DNA of 64,000 bases from Pseudomonadota bacterium (GTDB taxonomy: Bacteria > Pseudomonadota > Gammaproteobacteria > Steroidobacterales > JBCBZW01). The notes below the pieces were generated by a model. That model did no database searches, was not told the origin of the DNA, and worked only from the letters and a program-made list of their open reading frames with translations. Below are positions 8,061 to 16,220 of this stretch, in pieces (the first letter of the stretch is position 1; every line of letters starts with the position of its first letter). The position numbers and the translations under genes are program-made. The stretch lies in NCBI GenBank assembly GCA_039193195.1, contig JBCCWS010000026.1, positions 1 through 64,000 of the forward strand, read 5' to 3'.

Positions 8061-9773
8061 GTGCGACTCTCTACCCTGCCCCTGCAGACCGCCCGCGAGG
8101 CGCCGGCCGACGCGGAGATCATCAGCCACCAGCTGATGCTGCGCGCGGGGCTGATCCGCAAGCTGGCCGCGGGCCTGTACTCCTGGATGCCGCTCGGCTT
8201 GGCCGTGCTGCGTCGGGTCACCCAAGTCGTGCGAGAGGAGATGGACGCAGCTGGCGCTCACGAGCTGCTGCTGCCCTCAGTCCACCCCATGGAGCTGTGG
8301 CAGGAAACCGGTCGCTGGGACCAGATGGGGCGCGAGCTACTGCGCCTGCAGGACCGCCACGAACGTTGGTTTTGCTACGGACCGACGCACGAGGAGGTGA
8401 TTACGGATATCGTTCGCCGCGAGATCCTTAGCTATCGCCAATTGCCCGTCACCTACTACCAGGTGCAGACGAAGTTTCGCGATGAGATCCGTCCCCGCTT
8501 CGGCGTAATGCGCTCGCGGGAGTTCATCATGAAGGACGCCTACAGCTTTCACGTGGGTGCGCAGTCGCTAGGGGAGACTTACCAGCGTATGCATCAAGCC
8601 TACACGCAGGTATTCGAACGCCTCGGCCTGCGCTTTCGCGCGGTCACCGCCGACAGCGGCAACATTGGCGGCGCCGTGTCGCACGAATTCCACGTACTGG
8701 CCGATTCCGGCGAGGACGCGATCGCGGTCAGCGACGAAGGCCCCTTCGCGTCGAACGTCGAGCTCGCCCCGGCCCCCACCCCCAGCACGCCCCGCCCCGC
8801 CCCGGGCGCGGACATGAGCAAGGTGCACACGCCCGGCGCACGGACGATCGATGCGCTTACCGAGCAGCTCGGCATCGCCGCTTCAACATGTGTCAAGACC
8901 CTACTTGTCGAGGGCAGCGAAGACGGTGGGCTGGTCGCACTCTTGGTGCGCGGAGATCACGAGCTGAACGCGGTCAAGGCGCAACAGCTAGACGCTGTCG
9001 CATCGCCCCTGCGCATGGCCTCACCCGAGGCTATCCAGCGAGCAGCCGCCTGCCCGCCCGGATACCTCGGCCCGGTCGGTCTGACCTGCCCCATCATCGC
9101 TGACCACGACGTGCTCGCTATGGGCGACTTCGTCTGTGGCGCGAACGAGAAGGAGCAACATCTGACTGGGGTGAACTTCGGCCGCGACCTACCCGACCCG
9201 AAGGGCGCTGATCTGCGCAACGTCGTCACAGGCGATGTGAGCCCGGACGGCGTCGGCACGTTGGAGATCGTGCGCGGCATCGAGGTGGGCCACATCTTCC
9301 AGCTCGGGGACAAGTACAGTACGGCGATGGGCGCCGCCGTCCCGGACGAGAGCGGCGAGCAGCAAACGCTCCAGATGGGCTGCTACGGCATAGGCATTAC
9401 GCGCATCGTCGCCGCGGCCGTCGAGCAAAACCATGACGAGCGCGGCATCATCTGGCCGGCAGCGCTCGCCCCCTACCAGGTGGCCTTGGTGCCGCTCAAC
9501 GCGCACAAATCCTACCGCGTGCGCGAAGCGGCCGATGCCTTGTACGAGCGCTTGGGCGAGGCGGGCTTCGAGGTCCTGCTCGATGATCGCGACGCCCGCC
9601 CCGGCGTAAAGTTCGCCGACATGGACCTCATCGGCATCCCCTGGCGCGTGGTGATCTCCGAGCGCGGCTTAGACGCCGGCACCCTTGAGCTCAAAGACCG
9701 GGCGGCCGCTGAGCCGGAGCACGTTGCAGACAGCGACCTGATCGAACGCCTGCGCGCGGCACTCGGCCGTTAA
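8061..9773 (+). CDS. proS: Prolyl-tRNA synthetase
   Basis: Charges tRNA-Pro with proline. The 570-residue length and order fit the bacterial-type enzyme: class II catalytic core with motif 1 near [17 protein letters not shown], motif 2 in [21 protein letters not shown], a YbaK-like editing insertion (about residues 225-385) that clears Ala-tRNA-Pro, motif 3 in [17 protein letters not shown] and a C-terminal anticodon-binding domain from about 470. The ATG at 8061 is written GTG in the sequence and gives the usual N-terminus ([20 protein letters not shown]). Divergent from the uracil-DNA glycosylase. The lytic transglycosylase gene begins 65 bp downstream. Confidence 0.97.
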   Translation: MRLSTLPLQTAREAPADAEIISHQLMLRAGLIRKLAAGLYSWMPLGLAVLRRVTQVVREEMDAAGAHELLLPSVHPMELWQETGRWDQMGRELLRLQDRHERWFCYGPTHEEVITDIVRREILSYRQLPVTYYQVQTKFRDEIRPRFGVMRSREFIMKDAYSFHVGAQSLGETYQRMHQAYTQVFERLGLRFRAVTADSGNIGGAVSHEFHVLADSGEDAIAVSDEGPFASNVELAPAPTPSTPRPAPGADMSKVHTPGARTIDALTEQLGIAASTCVKTLLVEGSEDGGLVALLVRGDHELNAVKAQQLDAVASPLRMASPEAIQRAAACPPGYLGPVGLTCPIIADHDVLAMGDFVCGANEKEQHLTGVNFGRDLPDPKGADLRNVVTGDVSPDGVGTLEIVRGIEVGHIFQLGDKYSTAMGAAVPDESGEQQTLQMGCYGIGITRIVAAAVEQNHDERGIIWPAALAPYQVALVPLNAHKSYRVREAADALYERLGEAGFEVLLDDRDARPGVKFADMDLIGIPWRVVISERGLDAGTLELKDRAAAEPEHVADSDLIERLRAALGR

Positions 9774-9838
9774 CCTGAGATTCTCGAAGCTTGCCCCCAT
9801 CATTTGCGCACAGGGTAGGAGGAGTGGGTCAGCCTCGT

Positions 9839-10438
9839 GTGAGCGATGGGCGCGCCACAGCATCTTCCCGATGGGCACTCGCCGCACTTGCGGCGCTCCT
9901 CGCGGGCTCCCTCGCGCCAGCCCAGCCTTCCGACACGCAGTCGCCAGACCCTGCGCTGCGGCGACTGCTCGTCGACGCGGTCAACGATGCCGAGAGCTTC
10001 CGCGATCGTTTCGATGCGGAAGTGTGGCTGGTGGACATGTCGACACGCCTCTCGCGAAAGCTGCCCGACACCAAGGAGCGACTCGAACTGCTCAAGCTAG
10101 TGCATGCGGAAGCCGCCCGGGTCGATCTTGCGCCTGAGTTGGTGCTGGCAGTGATCGATGTGGAAAGCAACTTCGATCGCTACGCCATCTCCAGCGCCGG
10201 TGCGCGCGGACTCATGCAGATCATGCCCTTTTGGTTGGATGAGATCGGTCGCCCCGATGACAACCTCTTCAAGGTACCGACCAACCTGCGCTACGGCTGC
10301 ACGATCCTGCGCTACTACTACGACATGGAGAAAGGAGACCTAATCCGCGCCCTAGCGCGCTACAACGGCAGCCTCGGCCGGCGCACCTACCCGTACAAGG
10401 TGCTAGATCGTCTGCGCTCCCGCTGGTATCGACTCTAA
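9839..10438 (+). CDS. Lytic transglycosylase (SLT domain)
   Basis: A murein-cleaving enzyme of roughly 199 residues. The SLT domain (second half) shows VLAVIDVESNFDRYAISSAGA with the catalytic Glu, then GLMQIMPFW and a C-terminal LARYNGSLGRRTYPYKVL. The N-terminus has a hydrophobic segment (WALAALAALLAGSLA) that should be a signal peptide, placing it in the periplasm. Its start is uncertain: the frame is open from a TTG at 9791, but no ATG is available. I prefer the GTG at 9839, downstream of a strong AGGAGG at 9817-9822, although the spacing is long; the GTG at 9824 is too close. It ends 2 bp before the convergent acylphosphatase gene. Confidence 0.85.
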   Translation: MSDGRATASSRWALAALAALLAGSLAPAQPSDTQSPDPALRRLLVDAVNDAESFRDRFDAEVWLVDMSTRLSRKLPDTKERLELLKLVHAEAARVDLAPELVLAVIDVESNFDRYAISSAGARGLMQIMPFWLDEIGRPDDNLFKVPTNLRYGCTILRYYYDMEKGDLIRALARYNGSLGRRTYPYKVLDRLRSRWYRL

Positions 10439-10440
10439 CG

Positions 10441-10743
10441 CTATCCGGCACTAAAGCCGCCGGGCACGCCGTCCTCGCCTAGGCGGATCTCCTCAACCTG
10501 CACCGCCTCCACGCGGGCGAGCAGGGGCCCGCGGTGCAGCCATTCGAGCAGACGGTCGAGGGCCTCAGGGTGGCCGCAGGCGAGCACTTCGACACGGCCA
10601 TCGGGCAGGTTGTGGGCGTAACCTCGGATACCTAGGGCTTGAGCTTGGCGAGCGGTGCTGGCGCGGAAGGACACGCCCTGTACGCGACCGCTCACCCGCC
10701 AGCGCCGCACCTGATATGTGGACGACGAATGCTCAGGCGACAC
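10441..10743 (-). CDS. acyP: Acylphosphatase
   Basis: A small cytoplasmic enzyme (100 residues) that hydrolyses acyl phosphates such as carbamoyl phosphate or 1,3-bisphosphoglycerate. Both signature stretches are clear: [12 protein letters not shown], with the catalytic Arg, and [13 protein letters not shown], with the catalytic Asn. The length is slightly above the usual 90 because of a short N-terminal extension ([11 protein letters not shown]). It lies 12 bp downstream of the DUF4398 lipoprotein gene on the same strand, so it is probably in one transcript with it. Confidence 0.93.
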   Translation of the reverse strand: MSPEHSSSTYQVRRWRVSGRVQGVSFRASTARQAQALGIRGYAHNLPDGRVEVLACGHPEALDRLLEWLHRGPLLARVEAVQVEEIRLGEDGVPGGFSAG

Positions 10744-10755
10744 GCCAGAGGAGTC

Positions 10756-11061
10756 TCAGCGGTTTTCGGGGAGATTAGCCCGCGCGATGACCCGTGCCTC
10801 GACGGCGCGCGAGTGCGCGCTCACAGCATCCGTGCGAGCACCGCGGTAATCCTGCTCCTGCAGCTTCTCCTCGGCGCTCGCCAGCAGCATTTGAGCAGCG
10901 TTGAGGCGAGCTGTAGCGTAGCGATCTGCGCCGGCGTCTTCGGCAGCCATGATCGCCTGACGCGCATCGCTGAGTTCCTGCACCGGCGGGGAGGAAGCGC
11001 AACCGACGGCCAAACCAGCCACGACTCCGGCCATCGCCGCCAAGGTGATACGTCTCATCAT
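10756..11061 (-). CDS. DUF4398-type lipoprotein
   Basis: A 101-residue predicted lipoprotein: hydrophobic signal LAAMAGVVAGLAVGC with Cys21 as the lipidation site, followed by a helical domain rich in Ala, Glu and Gln (ARLNAAQMLLASAEEKLQEQDYRGARTDA). This matches the DUF4398 pattern of paired helices, often seen fused or adjacent to OmpA-like proteins, although none follows here. The function is unknown; attachment to the outer membrane is likely because the residue after Cys is not Asp. Two ATGs are adjacent (11061 and 11058) and either may be used. Same strand as hda upstream and acyP downstream. Confidence 0.75.
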   Translation of the reverse strand: MMRRITLAAMAGVVAGLAVGCASSPPVQELSDARQAIMAAEDAGADRYATARLNAAQMLLASAEEKLQEQDYRGARTDAVSAHSRAVEARVIARANLPENR

Positions 11062-11142
11062 TCTTGTCTTCGCGTGCGTCTACCGACTGTTCGACGTTAG
11101 CAGCGGCTCAAACTACCCGTCAAGCAGGGCCGAAGGGAGACT

Positions 11143-11868
11143 TCAATTGTCGTGCATTCGCAGCATGTCGCGTACGAAGGGCACAGTGAGCCGGCGCTGC
11201 TCCACCAGCGAAGCCTCGTCGAGTCCGTCCAGGAGTGCACACAGGGAGTGCATATCGCGGCGTGCACGGCGCAGCAACCAGCTGACCGTCTCCTCGGGCA
11301 ACTCCAGCCCTCGGGCGGCGGCGCGCAGACGTAAAGCCGCGCCGGCCGCCTCGTCATCCGGCGCCTGCAAACTGGCATGTAGCCCCGACCGCAGGCGCGA
11401 GGCCAGATCGGCCAGCTGCGGCCCGCGCGCCGACAGGGGTTGTCGTGCGGCGAGCAGCAAACGCCCGCCTCGCCGCTGCAAATCGTTGTACAGACGCATC
11501 AATGCCACTTCGGACTGGTGGTCCCCGAATGCGCCATCCACCCGATCCAAAACGACCAAGGCCAACTGTCCCCAACCCTCCAGAGCTGTCGTCAGACGCA
11601 CCGAGGGGAGATCGCCAAGGGAGAGGTACCCGCACGGACGCGTCCCACCGCCTGCCCTGTCCTGTCCTGCACTGAAGCGTGCACAGGCGGCCTGCAACAG
11701 GTGGGTCTTGCCGCTTGCCGATGGGCCTGACAGCACCAGGCTGATGCCATCGATCCCGGCGTCGACAAACGCCACCAGGCGCTCCAGGGTCGCGCCATTC
11801 GCACCGGGGTGGAAGGTGTCGAGCGTCGCGTGATCGGCCAGGCGTACGCCGAGCGGCAGTTGGCGCAT
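11143..11868 (-). CDS. hda: DnaA regulatory inactivator Hda
   Basis: A 241-residue AAA+ protein related to the DnaA ATPase domain. Hda bound to the DNA sliding clamp stimulates hydrolysis of DnaA-ATP and so limits re-initiation of replication. The N-terminal MRQLPLGVRL fits the clamp-binding motif, followed by the FHPGANGATLERL region and Walker A GPSASGKTHLL. Walker B reads LVVLDRVDGAFGD, with Arg in place of the second acidic residue, a change tolerated in Hda proteins. Sensor regions follow in LAARQPLSARGPQLADLASRL. It lies 35 bp downstream of the DUF2066 gene, as in many gammaproteobacteria, but the permease gene often found between them is missing. Confidence 0.9.
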   Translation of the reverse strand: MRQLPLGVRLADHATLDTFHPGANGATLERLVAFVDAGIDGISLVLSGPSASGKTHLLQAACARFSAGQDRAGGGTRPCGYLSLGDLPSVRLTTALEGWGQLALVVLDRVDGAFGDHQSEVALMRLYNDLQRRGGRLLLAARQPLSARGPQLADLASRLRSGLHASLQAPDDEAAGAALRLRAAARGLELPEETVSWLLRRARRDMHSLCALLDGLDEASLVEQRRLTVPFVRDMLRMHDN

Positions 11869-11903
11869 CGTCTCAGCCTCCCGATGCCCTCTCGCCGAGC
11901 AGC

Positions 11904-13172
11904 TCAGCGAGACCCCGCACCATCACCGGTCAGACCCTGGGCCGGAAGTGACAGCCCGGGGGTCATGGTGACCGGTGCGCTCTGATAGTCGAAGCGTAGC
12001 GTATCGGGCAGTACCCCACGACCATCGTTCGTGGGAACGAGGAAATCCGATAGCTGCAGCAAGCGTTCGAGCTTGGCTGGCTCGTAGCGTGTCGTCAGCG
12101 ACAGCATCAGCCGCCCGGCGCGCGCCTGGCGCAGGTCCACCCGTTGCACCAGGTCCAGCCGTCGCAGATAGGCGAGGGTGCGCTCGTAGGCAGTGGCGTT
12201 AGCGACTCCGTTTAGCTCCAAGGCCACCTGGCGCACGCCGATGGCCGCGTAGGCGGCGTAGCGCGAAGCCAACACATCGGCGAGGTACTCGGGACCGGAC
12301 TCCAGTCCGCCAATCCAGGGCTGGGACTGCGCGTCGGCGAACAGCTGCCAACGCACCTGCCAGATACCGTTGGTCGTTCGATCGCCCTCGCCCATGAGAA
12401 TCACGTCGGCGCCCAGGCCACCGGCTAGCACCTGGGCCGGATGAGTGGCGTCGTCCGCAGTCGGTAGCACGGCGGTGGCACCCGGGCGATCGAAGCGTGG
12501 GGCGTCGTCCGCTGGCGCGGCGTCCAACGGCGTATCGGCGAGCGCCGCTTGCGTGGGCAACAGGAGCGGTAGGCCGCGGCGATCGGCCGCGCCAAACAAG
12601 CTAGCGGGCACCTCGCCCTCATCCTCGCTCGTCAGGTAGCGCACACGCCAGGCGATGCCAGCGCCGCGCACGGGTGCCCCAGGGCCCGGCGCCTGCAGAT
12701 CGCTCTCGAGCGCGTCGGGCGGCAATTTGAGCAGCACCAGAACATGCGGCCGATCGTCATCCCAGTACGGCAGACCAGCCGCGAGTACGGCTTCGCGGGT
12801 AGCAGCCTCATCGAACACGTAGCGCAGCGTTCGGCGAGAGCTGAAACCCTGTTGCTGCACCAGTTGCTCAGCCTGCGCCAACACTGGGGCGACCAGTGCC
12901 GAGCCCGTCACCTCGGCGAGGCCAGTCACCTTGACCAGAACCGCGGCAAGGGCGCGCTGGGCCGTCGCTTGCGACGCCGCTCGCTCCCCGGCGATCAGAT
13001 CGATCGACACGCCGTAGAGATCATCGACCGTGGAGGCGGAGCCCAGCAACGGGGCGAACATCATCACCCAAGCGAGCCACGCACGCCCGATACTCGATGC
13101 TCGCTGGGAAAACGGATAAGCACCGTCCCAGTCGGTGCCACGGCGCTCTGTCGCACATGATGTCTCGCGCAT
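11904..13172 (-). CDS. DUF2066 domain-containing secreted protein
   Basis: A protein of about 422 residues with a hydrophobic N-terminal segment (AWLAWVMMFAPLLGSAS) that looks like a signal peptide. It contains the conserved DUF2066 start VDDLYGVSIDLIAGERAASQATAQRALAAVLVKVTG. The function is unknown; the family is usually found between purM and hda, as here. The frame stays open to 13376, but that extension runs over the promoter region of the divergent purM and does not look like protein. The ATG at 13172 is the best candidate, and starts nearer the hydrophobic stretch cannot be excluded. Confidence 0.8.
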   Translation of the reverse strand: MRETSCATERRGTDWDGAYPFSQRASSIGRAWLAWVMMFAPLLGSASTVDDLYGVSIDLIAGERAASQATAQRALAAVLVKVTGLAEVTGSALVAPVLAQAEQLVQQQGFSSRRTLRYVFDEAATREAVLAAGLPYWDDDRPHVLVLLKLPPDALESDLQAPGPGAPVRGAGIAWRVRYLTSEDEGEVPASLFGAADRRGLPLLLPTQAALADTPLDAAPADDAPRFDRPGATAVLPTADDATHPAQVLAGGLGADVILMGEGDRTTNGIWQVRWQLFADAQSQPWIGGLESGPEYLADVLASRYAAYAAIGVRQVALELNGVANATAYERTLAYLRRLDLVQRVDLRQARAGRLMLSLTTRYEPAKLERLLQLSDFLVPTNDGRGVLPDTLRFDYQSAPVTMTPGLSLPAQGLTGDGAGSR

Positions 13173-13356
13173 GATTTGGTGACTTCCGCGAAGGTGAGCT
13201 GGGAACCGCCAGGTGCGGGCGCTTGGGACAGCCTCCGGTGGCGCGCGCGGGCGAGAACATACCACAGCGACGCCCACACCCTGCTGCTCGCCGCGCGCCG
13301 TGCGACAATCGCCGGCGCAACGGTGCCGACAGGCCGCCCAAAGGAGACTCGACCCG

Positions 13357-14400
13357 ATGACCGACCGATCCCTCACCTACCGCGACGCTGGCGTGGACAT
13401 CGACGCGGGAGACCGCCTCGTAGACCGCATCAAGCCCGCCGTTCGGCGCACGCAGCGACCGGAGGTGATCGGAGGCCTCGGCGGCTTCGGCGGGCTCTTC
13501 GCGCTGCCTCCCGGGCGCTACCACGAACCGGTCCTTGTCGCCGGGACCGACGGGGTCGGCACCAAGCTGCGCCTGGCTATCGACCTGCAGCGCCACGACA
13601 CGATCGGCATCGACCTCGTTGCCATGTGCGTCAACGACGTTATCGTCCAGGGCGCCGAGCCTCTGTTCTTCCTCGACTACTACGCCACCGGCAAGCTCGA
13701 CGTGGATGTGGCCGCCGACGTGGTGGCCGGCATCGCCGAGGGTTGTCGCCTCGCCGGCGCGGCCCTGATCGGCGGCGAGACGGCAGAAATGCCCGGGATG
13801 TACGCCGAAAGCGACTACGATCTGGCTGGTTTTTGCGTCGGCGCCGTGGAGCGCGCCCAGCTGATCGACGCCAGCCAGGTGGCCTCAGGAGACACGCTCA
13901 TCGCCCTGCCTTCGAGCGGCCCCCATTCCAACGGCTACTCGCTGATTCGCCGCATCATCGAGCACAGCGGCGCGGACCTGCAGGCGCCGCTCGCCGCGGC
14001 CAGCGACGACTTGTCCCTAGGCGAGCACCTGTTGGCGCCCACCCGCATCTACGTAAAGGCGCTGCTGGCCGTACACGCGGCTGGCGCGTTGCACGGCGCC
14101 GCCCACATCACCGGTGGCGGGATTCCAGGCAACGTCGTACGCATCCTGAGCGACACGCTGGACGCTCACCTGCAAGCACAGAGCTGGTCATTCTCGCCGG
14201 TTTTTCACTGGCTGCAGCAAGCCGGCAGCGTTGCCCGCGACGAGATGCTGCGCACCTTCAACTGCGGCCTGGGGATGATCCTGGCGGTGCCGGGCGAGCG
14301 CAGCGCCGAGGTGTTGAATATCCTCGCCGTGCACGGCTACGAGGATGCCTTCGAGGTCGGTTCGATCCGCTCAGGCTCCGGCGCGGTGATCGTCAGCTAG
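13357..14400 (+). CDS. purM: Phosphoribosylformylglycinamidine cyclo-ligase
   Basis: Makes aminoimidazole ribonucleotide from FGAM and ATP in purine synthesis. The 347-residue product starts [26 protein letters not shown] and has [13 protein letters not shown], the catalytic-loop region [33 protein letters not shown] and the [11 protein letters not shown] motif. The frame is open upstream to 13213, but AAGGAG at 13341-13346 selects the ATG at 13357. The usual partner purN does not follow; instead the convergent dcd gene overlaps, with the two TAG stops sharing a CTAG at 14397-14400. Confidence 0.96.
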   Translation: MTDRSLTYRDAGVDIDAGDRLVDRIKPAVRRTQRPEVIGGLGGFGGLFALPPGRYHEPVLVAGTDGVGTKLRLAIDLQRHDTIGIDLVAMCVNDVIVQGAEPLFFLDYYATGKLDVDVAADVVAGIAEGCRLAGAALIGGETAEMPGMYAESDYDLAGFCVGAVERAQLIDASQVASGDTLIALPSSGPHSNGYSLIRRIIEHSGADLQAPLAAASDDLSLGEHLLAPTRIYVKALLAVHAAGALHGAAHITGGGIPGNVVRILSDTLDAHLQAQSWSFSPVFHWLQQAGSVARDEMLRTFNCGLGMILAVPGERSAEVLNILAVHGYEDAFEVGSIRSGSGAVIVS

Positions 14401-14963
14401 GCCTTGGGCAAGGTCACACCGCGCTGCCCTTGGTACTTGCCCGCGCGATCAGCGTAACTCACTTCACACGCCTCATCGGACTGCAGGAACAGCACCTGGG
14501 CCACGCCTTCATTGGCGTAGATGCGCGCCGGCAAGGGCGTGGTGTTGGAGAACTCCAGAGTCACATGCCCTTCCCACTCAGGCTCCAGCGGCGTTACGTT
14601 GACGATGATACCGCAGCGTGCGTAGGTCGACTTACCCAAGCAAATCACTAGCACGTCACGTGGAATCCGAAAGTACTCGACGGTGCGCGCCAAGGCGAAG
14701 GAATTCGGCGGGATGATGCACTCGTCTGCGCTTATGTCGACAAAACTGCTTTCATCGAAAGCCTTGGGATCGACGACCGCGGAGTTGATGTTGGTGAAGA
14801 CCTTGAATTCGCGCGCACAGCGCACGTCGTAGCCGTAGGAAGACGTGCCGTAGGAGATCACGCGACGGTCCTCAACCGTGCGCACCTGACCGGCCTCGTA
14901 GGGTTCGATCAGTCCGTGCTCTTGTGCTTGCTGGCGAATCCAGCGATCGGATTTGATGCTCAT
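14397..14963 (-). CDS. dcd: dCTP deaminase
   Basis: Deaminates dCTP to dUTP for dTTP synthesis; a homotrimeric cytoplasmic enzyme. The 188-residue product has [22 protein letters not shown] at its start, [11 protein letters not shown], the substrate-binding RC(G)[23 protein letters not shown] stretch containing the catalytic Glu, and the C-terminal [17 protein letters not shown]. Two ATGs are adjacent (14966, 14963); the second gives the usual N-terminus MSIKSDRW and overlaps the apbC stop. It is co-directional with and directly downstream of apbC and convergent with purM. Confidence 0.95.
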   Translation of the reverse strand: MSIKSDRWIRQQAQEHGLIEPYEAGQVRTVEDRRVISYGTSSYGYDVRCAREFKVFTNINSAVVDPKAFDESSFVDISADECIIPPNSFALARTVEYFRIPRDVLVICLGKSTYARCGIIVNVTPLEPEWEGHVTLEFSNTTPLPARIYANEGVAQVLFLQSDEACEVSYADRAGKYQGQRGVTLPKA

Positions 14964-16054
14964 CATTCCACCACGATATTCGGGAAGCGGTGCGAGTAAT
15001 CTCGCTTTTGCGCGGCGAGGCGGGAGGTCGCCCGCAGGGCGATCCGGCGGTAGTCGTCGGCGAGCCCACCGTCAGGCTCAGCAATAACGGTCGGCACGCC
15101 ACCATCGGCCTGCTCGCGGATGCGGATGTCGAGCGGTAGGGCGCCGAGGAAGGGCACACCATCCTCCTCGGCCATGCGCCGCCCGCCGTCGTTGCCGAAG
15201 ATGTGTTCTTCATGGCCGCATTTCGAGCATATATGGGTGCTCATGTTCTCCACCACGCCCAGCACGTTCACGTTAATCTTCTCGAACATCTTCAAGCCCT
15301 TTCGCGCGTCGAGGAGGGCAATGTCCTGTGGCGTGGTCACGATCACCACACCGCTAAGGGGCACGCGCTGACCGAGCGTGAGCTGCGTGTCGCCTGTACC
15401 GGGCGGCATGTCAACGATTAGGTAGTCCAGTTCGCCCCAGTTTGTTTGGGCGATTAGCTGGTTTAAGGCCTGGGTCACCATCGGACCGCGCCACACCATT
15501 GGCGTAGCCTCGTCCACCATGAAACCGATCGACATGGCGACGATCCCGTGGGCCTTCAGGGGATCGACATGCTTGCCATCAGGGCTCGTCGGCTGGCGCC
15601 CGCGCAGTCCCAGCATGCGCGGCTGACTTGGGCCGTAGATGTCCGCATCGAGCAGTCCCGTGCGGGCTCCCTCGCTAGCGAGGGCCAAGGCCATGTTGGC
15701 CGCGGTGGTGGACTTGCCGACCCCGCCCTTGGCGGAAGCGACCGCAATTACGTTCGCGATACCGTCGATAGGCTTCAAATTGGCCTGGACGGCGTGAGAC
15801 CGGACGCTGCTCTGCACCTCGATTGTGACCTTGTCTAACGCCTCAAACGCCTCGCGCAGAGCAGCCTCCAGGGCGGCGCTTAAGCGGTAGCGGTGGCGGG
15901 CGACGGGGAAGCCCACGCCCAGGCGGACCTTCAGATGTGACTCCTCGAGCTCGGCACTGATCTCGGCACCCGCCTCATCGAGGCGCAGATCAATGAAATC
16001 GTCGGCGAACTGGTCTAGAAAGGTATCGATCGTGGATTTGCTAAGATCGGACAT
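14963..16054 (-). CDS. apbC: Iron-sulfur cluster carrier protein ApbC (Mrp)
   Basis: A 363-residue P-loop ATPase that carries and inserts Fe-S clusters. Domain order: N-terminal MIP18/DUF59-like region (about 1-90), then the NTPase with a deviant Walker A in [22 protein letters not shown], switch region [17 protein letters not shown], Walker B-like [17 protein letters not shown], and the cluster-binding CSKCGH motif ([19 protein letters not shown]). Overlaps dcd at the stop. The shared 166-bp region with the divergent kinase gene holds both promoters. In many gammaproteobacteria apbC sits beside metG and dcd; here the kinase/pilT block separates it from metG. Confidence 0.95.
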   Translation of the reverse strand: MSDLSKSTIDTFLDQFADDFIDLRLDEAGAEISAELEESHLKVRLGVGFPVARHRYRLSAALEAALREAFEALDKVTIEVQSSVRSHAVQANLKPIDGIANVIAVASAKGGVGKSTTAANMALALASEGARTGLLDADIYGPSQPRMLGLRGRQPTSPDGKHVDPLKAHGIVAMSIGFMVDEATPMVWRGPMVTQALNQLIAQTNWGELDYLIVDMPPGTGDTQLTLGQRVPLSGVVIVTTPQDIALLDARKGLKMFEKINVNVLGVVENMSTHICSKCGHEEHIFGNDGGRRMAEEDGVPFLGALPLDIRIREQADGGVPTVIAEPDGGLADDYRRIALRATSRLAAQKRDYSHRFPNIVVE

Positions 16055-16220
16055 GTGAGGCTCTGGTGTAGATCAGGGCGACGCGCGCTCAAGCTGCGAC
16101 CGGCGACAGGGAAAGTCGGCGATTGTAGCAATATCCTGCGCCGCGGCTGCCGCGTGCGCCCCGGCCCGTGTCGCCCCCTGCAGCCCACCCTCGCGTGTCA
16201 TCTGGAGATCTAAGGGAAAG

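Noticed and set aside
13176-14651. A 491-codon plus-strand frame.
   Set aside because: It is an Arg-rich shadow frame over purM and dcd, both of which are unmistakable.
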